Source: an uncultured Acetatifactor sp. (lineage in GTDB: Bacteria; Bacillota; Clostridia; Lachnospirales; Lachnospiraceae). From it: DNA of 63,783 nt. The stretch is from contig CAJUCT010000017.1 of NCBI GenBank assembly GCA_910585015.1, positions 19,536 through 83,318 on the forward strand, read 5' to 3'. Of the stretch, positions 8,393-16,928 are shown one piece after another (position 1 is the stretch's first letter; the number at the start of each line of letters is the position of its first letter). The notes under the pieces were generated by a model. The model was given only the letters and a program-made list of their open reading frames with translations, was not told where the DNA came from and did not search any database. Both the position numbers and the translations under genes were made by a program.

Positions 8393-9073
8393 ATGTTTAG
8401 TATAGAGGAATATATAGAAAGTCTGACGGCAGAACTGCAAGCCTGTTTTGGAAAAAGGCTGCTGTATCTAGGTTTGCAGGGCAGCTATCTGCGGGACGAG
8501 GCGACGGAAAGCAGTGATATTGACATTATGGTGATTTTGGAGAACATGTCCGTCACAGACCTGGATAATTATCGGAAAATATTGGTCAAAGTGGGCAATT
8601 ACGAGAGATCCTGCGGCTTTATCTGCGGGCGGGAGGAGATGCAGCGGTGGAACCCCCTGGAGGTGTGCCAGCTGCTGCACACCACAAAAGATTACTACGG
8701 CAGATTAGCGGACTATATGCCGCCATGCACTGCCGAAGACCAGCGGAATTATGTGAAACTGAGCCTGGGCAATCTTTTTCATGAACTTTGTCACCGTTAT
8801 ATTCATGCTGCCCGGGAACGCAATGTCTCTGCCTTTCCCTATACCTGTAAATCCGTATTCTTTATCCTGCAAAATATGCATTATTTGAGCAGCGGCGATT
8901 TTCTATCCACAAAGCAGGAACTGCTCGAGGCGCTGCAGGACGAAGAGGACAAGAGAGCGCTGGCTCTTGGCATGAACCTGAAAGCCGGCGGGGACTATGA
9001 TTTTGACGACGCGTTTTCCTCCCTTTTCCAGTGGTGTCAACATGCGTTGGTTCGGATGGGAAAGCCAATATAG
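8393..9073 (+). CDS. Nucleotidyltransferase-domain protein
   Basis: A 226-residue protein with a Pol-beta-type nucleotidyltransferase signature: GLQGSYLRDEATESSDIDIM, with the GS motif and a DID pair for metal binding. The rest is helical with no recognised domain; it resembles the aminoglycoside/lincosamide nucleotidyltransferase-like proteins found in Clostridia. Whether it modifies a small molecule, an RNA or a protein is unknown. ATG 8393 follows GGAGACAGGGA. Nothing around it suggests a toxin-antitoxin partner: its neighbours are an SDR and a small membrane protein. Confidence 0.75.
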   Translation: MFSIEEYIESLTAELQACFGKRLLYLGLQGSYLRDEATESSDIDIMVILENMSVTDLDNYRKILVKVGNYERSCGFICGREEMQRWNPLEVCQLLHTTKDYYGRLADYMPPCTAEDQRNYVKLSLGNLFHELCHRYIHAARERNVSAFPYTCKSVFFILQNMHYLSSGDFLSTKQELLEALQDEEDKRALALGMNLKAGGDYDFDDAFSSLFQWCQHALVRMGKPI

Positions 9074-9345
9074 TGATTCGGCGGCGGAGTCCCGGCGGTC
9101 TGTCCGCGAATATTCCCGGACGGAGTGTGAGGTCGGCAGCATATATGTATTGGACTTTGCAAGCGATGAGGGCACCAGCAGCGGCGTTGGAGATGCGGTT
9201 GTTGGCATTTGACCCGCAGGGGCAGCAGCGATGGAATGTCAGCTTATAGAAAGAAGCTGGCAATCGCGGCGCGGATATCGCCCCGGCGACAGATGCGCAG
9301 GGGCGCCGTATACACAGGAAAACGGTATAATGAGAGGAATGGCAA
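9074..9345. other. Intergenic stretch without a recognisable gene
   Basis: The 272 bp between the nucleotidyltransferase-like gene and the membrane protein gene hold short overlapping frames of at most about 72 codons without ribosome binding sites or known motifs. It is GC-rich and may contain gene remnants, but I cannot support a call. Confidence 0.5.
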
Positions 9346-9951
9346 ATGAGCAGAAAGAGCGGTATCAAAGGTATTTTCCGTCTGTTTTCGGCGGAAGCGT
9401 ATAAGGGGAGCAAAAACTATATCCGCACTCAGAAAATATATGAGGTTGTTCGGACTGTGCTGTATTTCGGGATCTCACTGAGCCTGTTCGCGGCGGGCTA
9501 TATCACCACGGGAAACAGATTGAATCTGCTGACGGTGGTGGCGGTGTTGGGATGTCTTCCAGCCAGCAAGAGCGCGGTGAACATGATTATGTTTCTGCGC
9601 TGCAAGGGCCTGGGCCGGGAGGCGGCGGCGCAGATTGCGCCCTGTGAGGGGGATTTGTTCTGTCTGTACGATATGGCGTTTACCTCCTACTCCAGGACCT
9701 TCGAGGTGGGACACATGGCGGTAAAAGGCAATACAGTCTGTGGTTACAGCGAGAAAAAGGATTTCCCCGAAAGAGAATTTCAGACCCATCTGGAACCGAT
9801 TATGAAAGCGGACAGCCACAAAAATGTGACGGTCAAGATTTTTACTGACCTGGAAAAATACAAGGAGCGGCTTATGCAGCTGCAGGCGTTGGAGACAGAA
9901 GCGGACAATACGGAGGGTATCGTTCGGACCTTGAAATCGGTGGTATTATAA
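9346..9951 (+). CDS. Small membrane protein of unknown function
   Basis: A 201-residue protein with two predicted membrane helices close together (about residues 35-52 and 58-78), a basic N-terminus and a soluble C-terminal domain of about 115 residues with FTDLEKYKERL near its end. I do not recognise a family. GAGAGGA precedes the ATG. The RluA-type synthase starts 55 bp after its stop, so the two may share a transcript. Confidence 0.7.
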   Translation: MSRKSGIKGIFRLFSAEAYKGSKNYIRTQKIYEVVRTVLYFGISLSLFAAGYITTGNRLNLLTVVAVLGCLPASKSAVNMIMFLRCKGLGREAAAQIAPCEGDLFCLYDMAFTSYSRTFEVGHMAVKGNTVCGYSEKKDFPEREFQTHLEPIMKADSHKNVTVKIFTDLEKYKERLMQLQALETEADNTEGIVRTLKSVVL

Positions 9952-10006
9952 AACGAGTGTGGTCATTCGAGCCGTCAGGGTATGTTCATTAAAAAGAGGA
10001 ATCAGC

Positions 10007-11101
10007 ATGGTAACTTTGGAAATTGAGATGAACCAGGCAGGGCAGAGACTGGATAAATTTCTGGGAAAATATCTGCCGGAAGCTCCGGTCAGTTTTTTCT
10101 ACAAAATGCTCCGTAAGAAGAATATTACGCTGAATGGTAAGAGGGCAGAGGGAAAGGAAATCCTACAGTTAAAGGATCGGGTAACCCTGTGGCTGGCGGA
10201 CGAAACGATCCTTAAATTTGGCGGGGATTTGTCAGCCCAGGAGACAACCCGCAATACTCCTTGGCAAAAGCAGAATCATCAGTCAAAGAGTGACAATACT
10301 ATTGCGTTATATAGACAAGCATATAATGATTTACAGGATGTTGGGGTAATATACGAGGATACACATGTACTGGTTTTAGATAAACCGGCCGGTATGCTTA
10401 CCCAGCAGGCAAAAGCCGGAGATTTAAGTTTAAATGAATGGATGATTGGCTATCTGTTGGATACCGGCGCCATAAATAGTCAGGATTTACGGTTGTTTCA
10501 CCCATCTGTCTGCAATCGCTTGGATCGCAATACCAGCGGCCTGGTGCTTTGTGGTAAAACCTTGCCCGGCAGTCAGCAACTCAGTGAGTTGATACGCACA
10601 CATCAGATACGCAAGTTCTATAAGACTTTATGTGTAGGGCAGCTGGGGATAGCCGGTTCCGGAACTGTAACAGAGATGCAAGGATATCTGCAAAAAAATG
10701 CAAGTACTAACCAAGTGGTAATCAGCCAGCAGGAGCCGGGTGATTATATCCGTACTATCTATCAGATACTGGAGCAGTATGGCATTCCCGGGGAAAAGTT
10801 TTTCTTTACGGAATTGGAGGTAGAACTTATTACAGGTAAACCCCACCAGATCCGGGCGCATCTGTCATCTATGGGCCATCCGCTGGCAGGGGATCCTAAA
10901 TATGGCGACGTTCATGTAAACCGATTGCTGCAGCGAAAATTCAATCTCCACTGGCAGCTGCTCCACGCCCAGCGGCTGGAATTCCCGATGTTGGAAGGGG
11001 TATTGACGCCGCTTTCCGGCAAAATACTGCAATCGCCGTTACCAGAAATCTATAAATCTATTTTGGCAGGAATGAAAGCTTGTACCCACAAATCCGGCTA
11101 G
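10007..11101 (+). CDS. RluA-family pseudouridine synthase
   Basis: Converts uridine to pseudouridine in rRNA or tRNA. An N-terminal S4-like RNA-binding region (QRLDKFLGKYLPEA) is followed by the RluA catalytic core: YEDTHVLVLDKPAGML, then CNRLDRNTSGLVLCGKT with the catalytic Asp, and GKPHQIRAHLSSMGHPLAGD. The frame is open from 9959, but ATG 10007 has AGAGGA six bases upstream and starts the recognisable domain, so I prefer it. The central part is noticeably more AT-rich than the neighbouring genes. The target base cannot be named; it is the RluC/RluD type and distinct from the second RluA-type gene at 37571. Confidence 0.9.
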   Translation: MVTLEIEMNQAGQRLDKFLGKYLPEAPVSFFYKMLRKKNITLNGKRAEGKEILQLKDRVTLWLADETILKFGGDLSAQETTRNTPWQKQNHQSKSDNTIALYRQAYNDLQDVGVIYEDTHVLVLDKPAGMLTQQAKAGDLSLNEWMIGYLLDTGAINSQDLRLFHPSVCNRLDRNTSGLVLCGKTLPGSQQLSELIRTHQIRKFYKTLCVGQLGIAGSGTVTEMQGYLQKNASTNQVVISQQEPGDYIRTIYQILEQYGIPGEKFFFTELEVELITGKPHQIRAHLSSMGHPLAGDPKYGDVHVNRLLQRKFNLHWQLLHAQRLEFPMLEGVLTPLSGKILQSPLPEIYKSILAGMKACTHKSG

Positions 11102-11252
11102 CCTGAAAGAGACAAATCAATACTTGGAAATCCAATACATCAATACCTGAGAACAGAAATCTCCTGATGCCAGGGAACTTGTAGATCAACAGGCATAACA
11201 AAAAGAATTGGTTGCGTTCCTGGTGAGAGAATATAGATGAAGAGAGGCAGTT

Positions 11253-11795
11253 ATGGCAACATGGAATTCCAGAGGACTTCGGGGCTCCACGCTGGAGGAT
11301 ATGGTCAACCGCACCAACGAACGGTACATAGAGGGTGGGCTGGCCCTGATCCAGAAAATTCCCACCCCCATCACCCCCATCAAGATAGATCAGCAGACCA
11401 GGCATATCACCCTGGCCTATTTTGAGCAAAAGAGTACGGTGGACTATATCGGTGCAGTCCAAGGCATCCCGGTCTGCTTTGACGCCAAGGAATGCGCTGT
11501 GGACACCTTTTCCCTGCAGAACATTCACGAACACCAGGTGCAGTTCATGGAGCGTTTTGAAAAACAGGGGGGCGTGGCGTTTTTCCTCATTTTTTACACC
11601 CACAGAGACCAGCTGTATTATCTGCCCTTTTCCCATCTGCTGCGGTTCTGGCAGCGCGCCAGGGAGGGGGGGCGCAAGAGTTTTCGCTACGAGGAACTGG
11701 ACCCTCAGTTTTTCCTGCCGAAAAAACATGGGATATTGGTTCCCTACCTGGATATGCTGCAGCTGGATCTGGAAAAACGGGAAGAAGAAAGTTAA
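11253..11795 (+). CDS. recU: Holliday junction resolvase RecU
   Basis: A Mg-dependent endonuclease that cuts four-way DNA junctions during recombinational repair and chromosome segregation in Firmicutes. The 180-residue protein has the RecU features: NSRGLRGSTLEDMVNRTNE at the N-terminus, PTPITP, then STVDYIGAVQG and CFDAKEC, the D...(E/D)xK nuclease core, where the usual Glu of EAK is Asp. The C-terminal FLPKKHGILVPYLD is also family typical. In many Firmicutes recU neighbours a PBP1 gene; here it is followed by the hisZ promoter instead. The 150 bp upstream hold nothing I recognise. Confidence 0.9.
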   Translation: MATWNSRGLRGSTLEDMVNRTNERYIEGGLALIQKIPTPITPIKIDQQTRHITLAYFEQKSTVDYIGAVQGIPVCFDAKECAVDTFSLQNIHEHQVQFMERFEKQGGVAFFLIFYTHRDQLYYLPFSHLLRFWQRAREGGRKSFRYEELDPQFFLPKKHGILVPYLDMLQLDLEKREEES

Positions 11796-11798
11796 GGC

Positions 11799-11827
11799 TT
11801 GACAGATATAGTGCTTTCCGTTATACT
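11799..11827 (+). promoter_or_regulatory. Sigma-A promoter for the his genes
   Basis: TTGACA (11799-11804), a 17-bp spacer and TATACT (11822-11827), a near-perfect consensus just after the recU stop. It would give a 5' leader of about 110 bases before hisZ. I see no T-box motif in that leader. Confidence 0.85.
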
Positions 11828-11944
11828 ACAAGAAGCTTGTTTCTTTTGTACGCTACCTAATTAGCACTGCGAAGCGATAAAGTGAGGCATGACTTTGAAC
11901 AGCCGGACAGGCGGCTCTGTCATGGCGGAAAGGCATAGAAAAAT

Positions 11945-13054
11945 ATGAGCAAGAAACTACTGCACACGCCGGAAGGCGTGAGGGACATTTACGGAAAAGA
12001 ATATGCGGGTAAGCTGTATGTGGAGCGGAAAATTCACGATACCATTACCAGCTATGGCTATGAGGACATCCAGACGCCCACTTTTGAATACTTTGACGTA
12101 TTTTCCAGGGAGATCGGCACCACACCCTCCAAGGAACTATATAAGTTTTTTGACAAGGAGGGCAACACGCTGGTGCTGCGGCCGGATTTTACCCCCTCCA
12201 TCGCCCGCTGCGCCGCCAAATATTTCATGGAGTCGCAGGAGTCCATTCGGTTCTGCTACCTGGGCAACACCTTTACCAACACCTCCAACCTGCAGGGAAA
12301 GCTCAAGGAAGTCACTCAGATCGGCGCGGAACTGGTGGGGGATGACAGCGTGGAGGCCGACGGGGAGATGATCAGCCTGGTCATTGAGGCATTGAAGAAC
12401 ACGGGGCTTAAGCAGTTCCAGGTCAGCGTGGGACAGGTGGAATATTTCAAGGGCATCTGTGAGGAGGCCGGTTTGGACACGGAGACAGAGGAGCAGCTGC
12501 GAGAGTATATTTCCGGGAAAAATTATTTTGCGGCCCAGGAGCTTTTGGCCCAGAAAGAGGTGCCAAAGCCTTACAGCAGTACCCTGCTGAAGGCCGCGGA
12601 TCTGTTCGGTTCCATCGACTCCCTGAAAGAGGCCAGGGAGTCCGTACATAACCAGCGTTCCCTGTCCGCCATAGAGCGTCTGGAGGCCATATACCGGGTG
12701 CTGAAGCTCTACGGGGTGGAGGAGTATGTGTCCTTTGATCTGGGTATGCTCAGCAAATACCATTACTACACAGGAATAATTTTCAAAGCATACACCTATG
12801 GCGTGGGGGCTCCCATCGTAAAAGGCGGGCGCTATGACACGCTGCTGCGGCAGTTTGGCAAGGATGCTCCGGCCATCGGATTCGCCATGGTGGTCGATGA
12901 TGTGCTGGAGGCGGTGCAGTACCAGAAAGCCCCGCTGCCCCATGGCATGGAAAAGAAAGTGCTGACCTACACGGCGGCTGACTATGTTCAAAAGCTCCAG
13001 GAGGCGAAAGAAAGCCGCCGACAGGGTATCCCCACATTGCTGGTAAGACAGTGA
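11945..13054 (+). CDS. hisZ: ATP phosphoribosyltransferase regulatory subunit
   Basis: A HisRS-like paralogue without tRNA charging activity that pairs with short-form HisG to form the first enzyme of histidine synthesis and confer feedback inhibition. The 369 residues show the class II synthetase core: PEGVRDIYGKE at the start, motif 2-like LRPDFTPSIARCAA, and KGGRYDTLLRQFGKDAPAIGFA near the end. It lacks a HisRS anticodon-binding domain, as expected. It opens the his cluster behind a strong promoter, with hisG 142 bp downstream. A GGAAAGG site lies about 11 bases before the ATG. Confidence 0.93.
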   Translation: MSKKLLHTPEGVRDIYGKEYAGKLYVERKIHDTITSYGYEDIQTPTFEYFDVFSREIGTTPSKELYKFFDKEGNTLVLRPDFTPSIARCAAKYFMESQESIRFCYLGNTFTNTSNLQGKLKEVTQIGAELVGDDSVEADGEMISLVIEALKNTGLKQFQVSVGQVEYFKGICEEAGLDTETEEQLREYISGKNYFAAQELLAQKEVPKPYSSTLLKAADLFGSIDSLKEARESVHNQRSLSAIERLEAIYRVLKLYGVEEYVSFDLGMLSKYHYYTGIIFKAYTYGVGAPIVKGGRYDTLLRQFGKDAPAIGFAMVVDDVLEAVQYQKAPLPHGMEKKVLTYTAADYVQKLQEAKESRRQGIPTLLVRQ

Positions 13055-13111
13055 CTCGGGATTTTTCTCAAAATATGTTATATGAAGTAAGGGATCAAGG
13101 GCATTGGGGAC

Positions 13112-13177
13112 ATTTAAAGGATACGGCAGGCACAGCCGGCGTATCCGCGAAGAGGTAAGGCTGAATATCCTTTAAAT
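13112..13177 (+). promoter_or_regulatory. Alternative hairpins in the hisZ-hisG gap
   Basis: ATTTAAAGGATA (13112-13123) is perfectly complementary to 13166-13177. The GGATA inside its left arm can instead pair with CGTATCC at 13140-13146, so the two stems are mutually exclusive. The right arm ends 19 bases before the hisG start. There is no T-tract. A post-transcriptional switch is possible, but no ligand signature is visible. Confidence 0.4.
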
Positions 13178-13196
13178 AGATATGAGGTAATATAGT

Positions 13197-13844
13197 ATGA
13201 GCGACAAGAGATATTTGACATTTGCTCTGGGGAAAGGGCGGCTGGCCCGAAAGACCCTGGAGTTGTTTGAGCAGATCGGAATCACCTGCGAGGAGATGAA
13301 AGATAAAGACTCTCGAAAACTGATTTTTGTAAATGAGGAATTGCAACTCCGTTTTTTCCTGGCAAAGGGACCGGACGTGCCCACCTATGTGGAATACGGT
13401 GCCGCAGATATCGGCGTGGTGGGCCGGGACACGATCTTGGAGGAGAACCGCAACGTCTACGAGGTGCTGGATCTGGGCTTTGGAAAATGCCGCATGTGCG
13501 TCTGCGGTCCCCGGGAAGCCCGGGAACTGCTGCAGCACCATGAGCGGATCAGGGTGGCCAGCAAATATCCCAACATTGCCAGAGAGTACTTTTATAATAA
13601 GAAGCATCAGACCGTGGATATCATCAAGCTGAACGGCTCCGTGGAGTTGGGGCCTTTGGTGGAGTTGTCCGATGTGATTGTGGATATTGTGGAGACCGGC
13701 GGCACATTAAAGGAAAACGGACTGGAAGTGCTGGAGGAAATCTGTCCCCTGTCCGCCCGGATGATCGTGAATCCGGTGAGTATGCAGATGGAGACGGAGC
13801 GCGTCAAGAATCTGATCCACCGTCTGCGCGCTCAAATGTCTTAG
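13197..13844 (+). CDS. hisG: ATP phosphoribosyltransferase, short form catalytic subunit
   Basis: Condenses ATP and PRPP to phosphoribosyl-ATP, the committed step of histidine synthesis. The 215-residue length and absence of a C-terminal regulatory domain mark the short form, matching HisZ encoded just upstream. Visible family motifs are ALGKGRLARKTLELF, YGAADIGVVGRD and the PRPP-binding VDIVETGGTLKENGL. The start follows GAGGT with suitable spacing. Two mutually exclusive hairpins can be drawn in the upstream gap. Confidence 0.95.
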   Translation: MSDKRYLTFALGKGRLARKTLELFEQIGITCEEMKDKDSRKLIFVNEELQLRFFLAKGPDVPTYVEYGAADIGVVGRDTILEENRNVYEVLDLGFGKCRMCVCGPREARELLQHHERIRVASKYPNIAREYFYNKKHQTVDIIKLNGSVELGPLVELSDVIVDIVETGGTLKENGLEVLEEICPLSARMIVNPVSMQMETERVKNLIHRLRAQMS

Positions 13845-13993
13845 ATGAAAGCTTTAGAACAAAAACAGCGGATTCCCGGTGGGGCATTATACATAAATGT
13901 GTATTTGAAATATGGACAATGAGGCGGCCGTATTTCGATCTTGACAACTGCGCCGGGGAGAATTAGCAGAACTTATAATATAGGAGAAATGAT

Positions 13994-15289
13994 ATGAGAA
14001 TAGTGGAATTGACGGAGAGTACCCGGAAAAACGTGCTGAATGACCTGCTGAAGAGGAGCCCTAACAATTATTCTGAATATGAGGAAACAGTTAATGAGAT
14101 TTTATCCAATGTAAAGGAAAACGGTGACCAGGCTCTGTTTGAGTATACGCTGAAATTCGATAAATTCCAGCTGACCCCGGAGAACATCCGGGTGACTCGG
14201 GAGGAGATCCGGGAAGCCTATGCCCAGATGGATTCGGAATTGGTGGAGGTGATAAAACGATCCGCCGCCAATATCCATGCCTTTCATGAGAAGCAGCTGC
14301 GTAACAGCTGGTTTGACGCCAAGGAGGACGGCACCATACTGGGCATGAAAATCACCCCCATTGGCAGGGTGGGCGTGTATGTGCCCGGCGGCAAGGCGGC
14401 CTATCCCTCCAGCGTCCTGATGAATGTAGTTCCCGCCAAAGTTGCAGGCGTGACGGATATCATCATGACCACCCCTCCAGGGGCGGACGGGAAAGTGAAT
14501 CCCGGTACGCTGGTGGCGGCGGATATTGCGGGTGTGGGCGCAATTTACAAGGCGGGCGGGGCCCAGGCCATCGCCGCTATGGCCTACGGCACCCAATCCA
14601 TCCCCAAGGTGGACAAGATCACCGGCCCGGGCAATATTTTTGTGGCTCTGGCCAAAAAGGCCGTGTACGGTTATGTGAGCATTGATTCCATCGCCGGACC
14701 CAGCGAGATCCTGGTGTTGGCGGACGAGACCGCCAATCCCCGATATGTGGCGGCAGACCTGCTGAGCCAGGCGGAGCATGACGAGTTGGCCAGCGCCATA
14801 CTGATCACCACCTCCAGAGAATTGGCAGAGCAGGTTTCCGCGGAGGTGGACGGTTTCGTGGCCCGACTGTCCCGCAGGGAAATTATGGAAAAATCCCTGG
14901 AAAATTACGGATATATCCTGCTGGCGGAGGATATGGAGGCCGCCATCCAGGCCGCCAATGACATTGCCTCCGAGCACCTGGAAATCCTGACGAAGAATCC
15001 CTTTGATACCATGACCCGGATCAAGAATGCAGGGGCCATCTTCCTGGGAGAGTACAGTTCCGAACCCCTGGGAGATTATTATGCCGGCCCCAACCACATT
15101 CTTCCCACCAACGGCACGGCAAAGTTCTTTTCCCCGGTGAATGTAGATGACTTTTTGAAAAAGACCAGCATCATCTCCTACTCAAGAGAGGCGCTGCAGG
15201 CAGTACATGAGGACATTGAACGTTTTGCGGAGAGCGAGGGGCTGACTGCCCACGCCAACAGCATAAGAGTCCGTTTTGAGGAGCAATAA
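13994..15289 (+). CDS. hisD: Histidinol dehydrogenase
   Basis: Zinc-dependent NAD+ enzyme that carries out the last two oxidations, histidinol to histidine. The 431 residues are the usual length. Recognisable segments are GRVGVYVPGGKAAYPSSVLM, the nucleotide-binding ITGPGNIFVALAKKAVYG, SIAGPSEILVLAD, SQAEHDELASA and the C-terminal ASEHLEI and GPNHILPT, which carry zinc and catalytic histidines. ATAGGAG stands seven bases before the ATG. The sequence just before that site (GCAGAACTTATAATATAGGAG) resembles the HL1 tail motif, and may be a relict of it. Confidence 0.97.
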   Translation: MRIVELTESTRKNVLNDLLKRSPNNYSEYEETVNEILSNVKENGDQALFEYTLKFDKFQLTPENIRVTREEIREAYAQMDSELVEVIKRSAANIHAFHEKQLRNSWFDAKEDGTILGMKITPIGRVGVYVPGGKAAYPSSVLMNVVPAKVAGVTDIIMTTPPGADGKVNPGTLVAADIAGVGAIYKAGGAQAIAAMAYGTQSIPKVDKITGPGNIFVALAKKAVYGYVSIDSIAGPSEILVLADETANPRYVAADLLSQAEHDELASAILITTSRELAEQVSAEVDGFVARLSRREIMEKSLENYGYILLAEDMEAAIQAANDIASEHLEILTKNPFDTMTRIKNAGAIFLGEYSSEPLGDYYAGPNHILPTNGTAKFFSPVNVDDFLKKTSIISYSREALQAVHEDIERFAESEGLTAHANSIRVRFEEQ

Positions 15290-15324
15290 TCATTTATCGG
15301 CAGAATGAGTGGGAAGGAGATTTT

Positions 15325-15912
15325 ATGGCACGAAGCAGTACAATTAACCGCAGGACCAGGGAGACCGACATTGAGGTTACTTTGGATCTGGACGGCAGCG
15401 GCCGGGCGGAGGTAAACACCGGCATTGGTTTTCTGGACCATATGCTGGAGGGATTTGCCAGACATGGCTTTTTTGACTTGAAATGTCAAGTGAAAGGGGA
15501 TTTGCAGGTGGATGGTCACCACACGGTGGAGGACACCGGTATTGTGCTGGGACAGGCCATCCGGGAGGCCGCCGGAGACAAAAAGGGCATCCGGCGCTAC
15601 GGCTATTTTATCCTGCCCATGGATGAATCCCTGGCTCTGTGCGCCGTGGACTTGTGCGGCAGGCCCTATCTGCAGTTTGCATGTGATTTCACGGCAGAGC
15701 GGGTGGGGGAGTTGGACACGGAGCTTGTGAAAGAGTTTTTCTATGCCGTCTCCTACAGCGCGGGCATGAACCTGCATCTGCGGATGCTGCAGCCGGGCAA
15801 CAACCATCACATGATTGAAGCCATGTTCAAGGCGTTCGCCAAGGCATTGGACGAAGCCACCACGCTGGATCCCCGCATCACGGATGTACTCAGCACCAAG
15901 GGAAGCCTCTAA
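15325..15912 (+). CDS. hisB: Imidazoleglycerol-phosphate dehydratase
   Basis: Dehydrates imidazole glycerol phosphate to imidazole acetol phosphate in histidine synthesis. The 195-residue product is the monofunctional type without the N-terminal histidinol-phosphatase domain of enterobacteria. The metal-binding histidine motifs GFLDHMLEGFARH, DGHHTVEDTGI and NNHHMIEAMFKAFAKALD are present. GGAAGGAG precedes the ATG. Its stop codon abuts the first of four tandem HL1 hairpins that separate it from hisI. Confidence 0.97.
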   Translation: MARSSTINRRTRETDIEVTLDLDGSGRAEVNTGIGFLDHMLEGFARHGFFDLKCQVKGDLQVDGHHTVEDTGIVLGQAIREAAGDKKGIRRYGYFILPMDESLALCAVDLCGRPYLQFACDFTAERVGELDTELVKEFFYAVSYSAGMNLHLRMLQPGNNHHMIEAMFKAFAKALDEATTLDPRITDVLSTKGSL

Positions 15913-16330
15913 ACAGCATATTCCCTGCCAACGCGCTGATGGATGTATGGACGCCACAAGCGGCCGGACATTCATCACTTGTCCTGTGCGTTGGCGGGGG
16001 ATATGCGGAACTCTCAAACAGCATATTCCCCGCCAACGTGCTGATGAATGTATGGACGCCACAAGCGGCCGGACATTCATCACTTGTCCTGTGCGTTGGC
16101 GGGGGATATGCGGAACTCTCAAACAGCATATTCCCCGCCAACGTGCTGATGAATGTATGGACGCCACAAGCGGCCGGACATTCATCACTTGTCCTGTGCG
16201 TTGGCGGGGGATATGCGGAACTCTCAAACAGCATATTCCCCGCCAACGTGCTGATGAATGTATGGACGCCACAAGCGGCCGGACATTCATCACTTGTCCT
16301 GTGCGTTGGCGGGGGATATGCGGAACTCTT
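15911..16330 (+). repeat. HL1 hairpin leader, four tandem 105-bp copies, between hisB and hisI
   Basis: AAACAGCATATTCCC recurs at 15911, 16016, 16121 and 16226, an exact 105-bp period with only a few differences, all in the first copy. Each unit is a long palindrome: basal GCATATTCCCCGCCAACG pairing with CGTTGGCGGGGGATATGC, a middle stem GATGAATGTATGG/CCGGACATTCATC, and an apex GGACGC-CACAA-GCGGCC. Each ends in GCGGAACTCT; the last is followed directly by the hisI ribosome binding site. The period is a multiple of three, so long spurious frames run through it on both strands. Confidence 0.93.
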
Positions 16331-16344
16331 ATAGGAGAAAAAAC

Positions 16345-16719
16345 ATGCAGCCAGAATACAAAAACCCCGGACAAAAACCAAACTGGAGGGCCTCCCTCAC
16401 CTGGGAGGATTTGAAAAAGGATCCCCAGGGCCTGGTTCCCGTGATCATTCAGGATGCGGAAAACGGCCAGGTGCTGATGATGGCCTATATGAACGAACAG
16501 GCATATGAGGATACCCTGCGCACCGGCCTGATGCATTATTACAGCCGCAGCCGCAGGGAGCAGTGGCTGAAAGGGGAGACCAGCGGCCATTACCAGTATG
16601 TGAAATCCCTGACGGCGGACTGTGACAGGGATACTCTGCTGGCCAGAATCGACCAGGTGGGCGCCGCCTGCCATACCGGTTCCCGCAGCTGCTTTTTCCA
16701 GAAAATTGTGGAACTGTGA
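16345..16719 (+). CDS. hisI: Phosphoribosyl-AMP cyclohydrolase
   Basis: Opens the purine ring of phosphoribosyl-AMP, the third step of histidine synthesis. The 124-residue protein has only the cyclohydrolase domain, so the PR-ATP pyrophosphatase (hisE) must be elsewhere. Motifs: VLMMAYMNEQA, YYSRSRREQWLKGETSGH, the metal ligands in DCDRDTLL and the cysteine pair in CHTGSRSC. A longer frame from 16258 runs into the repeat; ATG 16345 is preferred, with AGGAG seven bases upstream and immediately after the last HL1 tail. Confidence 0.95.
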   Translation: MQPEYKNPGQKPNWRASLTWEDLKKDPQGLVPVIIQDAENGQVLMMAYMNEQAYEDTLRTGLMHYYSRSRREQWLKGETSGHYQYVKSLTADCDRDTLLARIDQVGAACHTGSRSCFFQKIVEL

Positions 16720-16865
16720 GAAAATATAAGTGGATATTTTAAAATACAGCGCCTAAAACTTGCACACTCGGAAAAGTATCCTCAAAAATTTGTACAGGAA
16801 CTTCAAGGATGGAGTACTAGGGCTTGGGCTTGAACACATACAATTGAATAACAGAACGGATCAGT

Positions 16866-16896
16866 TCCGGGTATCTGTGGGTGCCCGGGCTTTTTG
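16866..16896 (+). terminator. Intrinsic terminator after the his cluster
   Basis: CCGGG (16867-16871) pairs with CCCGG (16884-16888), possibly extended by weaker pairs, followed by GCTTTTTG. It lies 147 bp after hisI and before the next gene's ribosome binding site. Confidence 0.6.
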
Positions 16897-16928
16897 TTCC
16901 TTTCAATGAAAAAGGCGGGGATGTAACA

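Noticed and set aside
11828..11944. T-box riboswitch before hisZ
   Set aside because: No AGGGTGG-type T-box sequence or antiterminator/terminator pair is visible in the leader.
15911..16330. CRISPR array
   Set aside because: The units are contiguous and identical, with no unique spacers of uniform length and no cas genes nearby.
15815..16414. Long open frames on both strands through the HL1 array (up to 199 codons)
   Set aside because: They exist because the 105-bp period is a multiple of three; they have no ribosome binding site and simply repeat the palindrome.
15178..16674. 498-codon minus-strand frame across hisB, the repeats and hisI
   Set aside because: It lies opposite well-supported his genes and includes the repeat-derived peptide; shadow frame.
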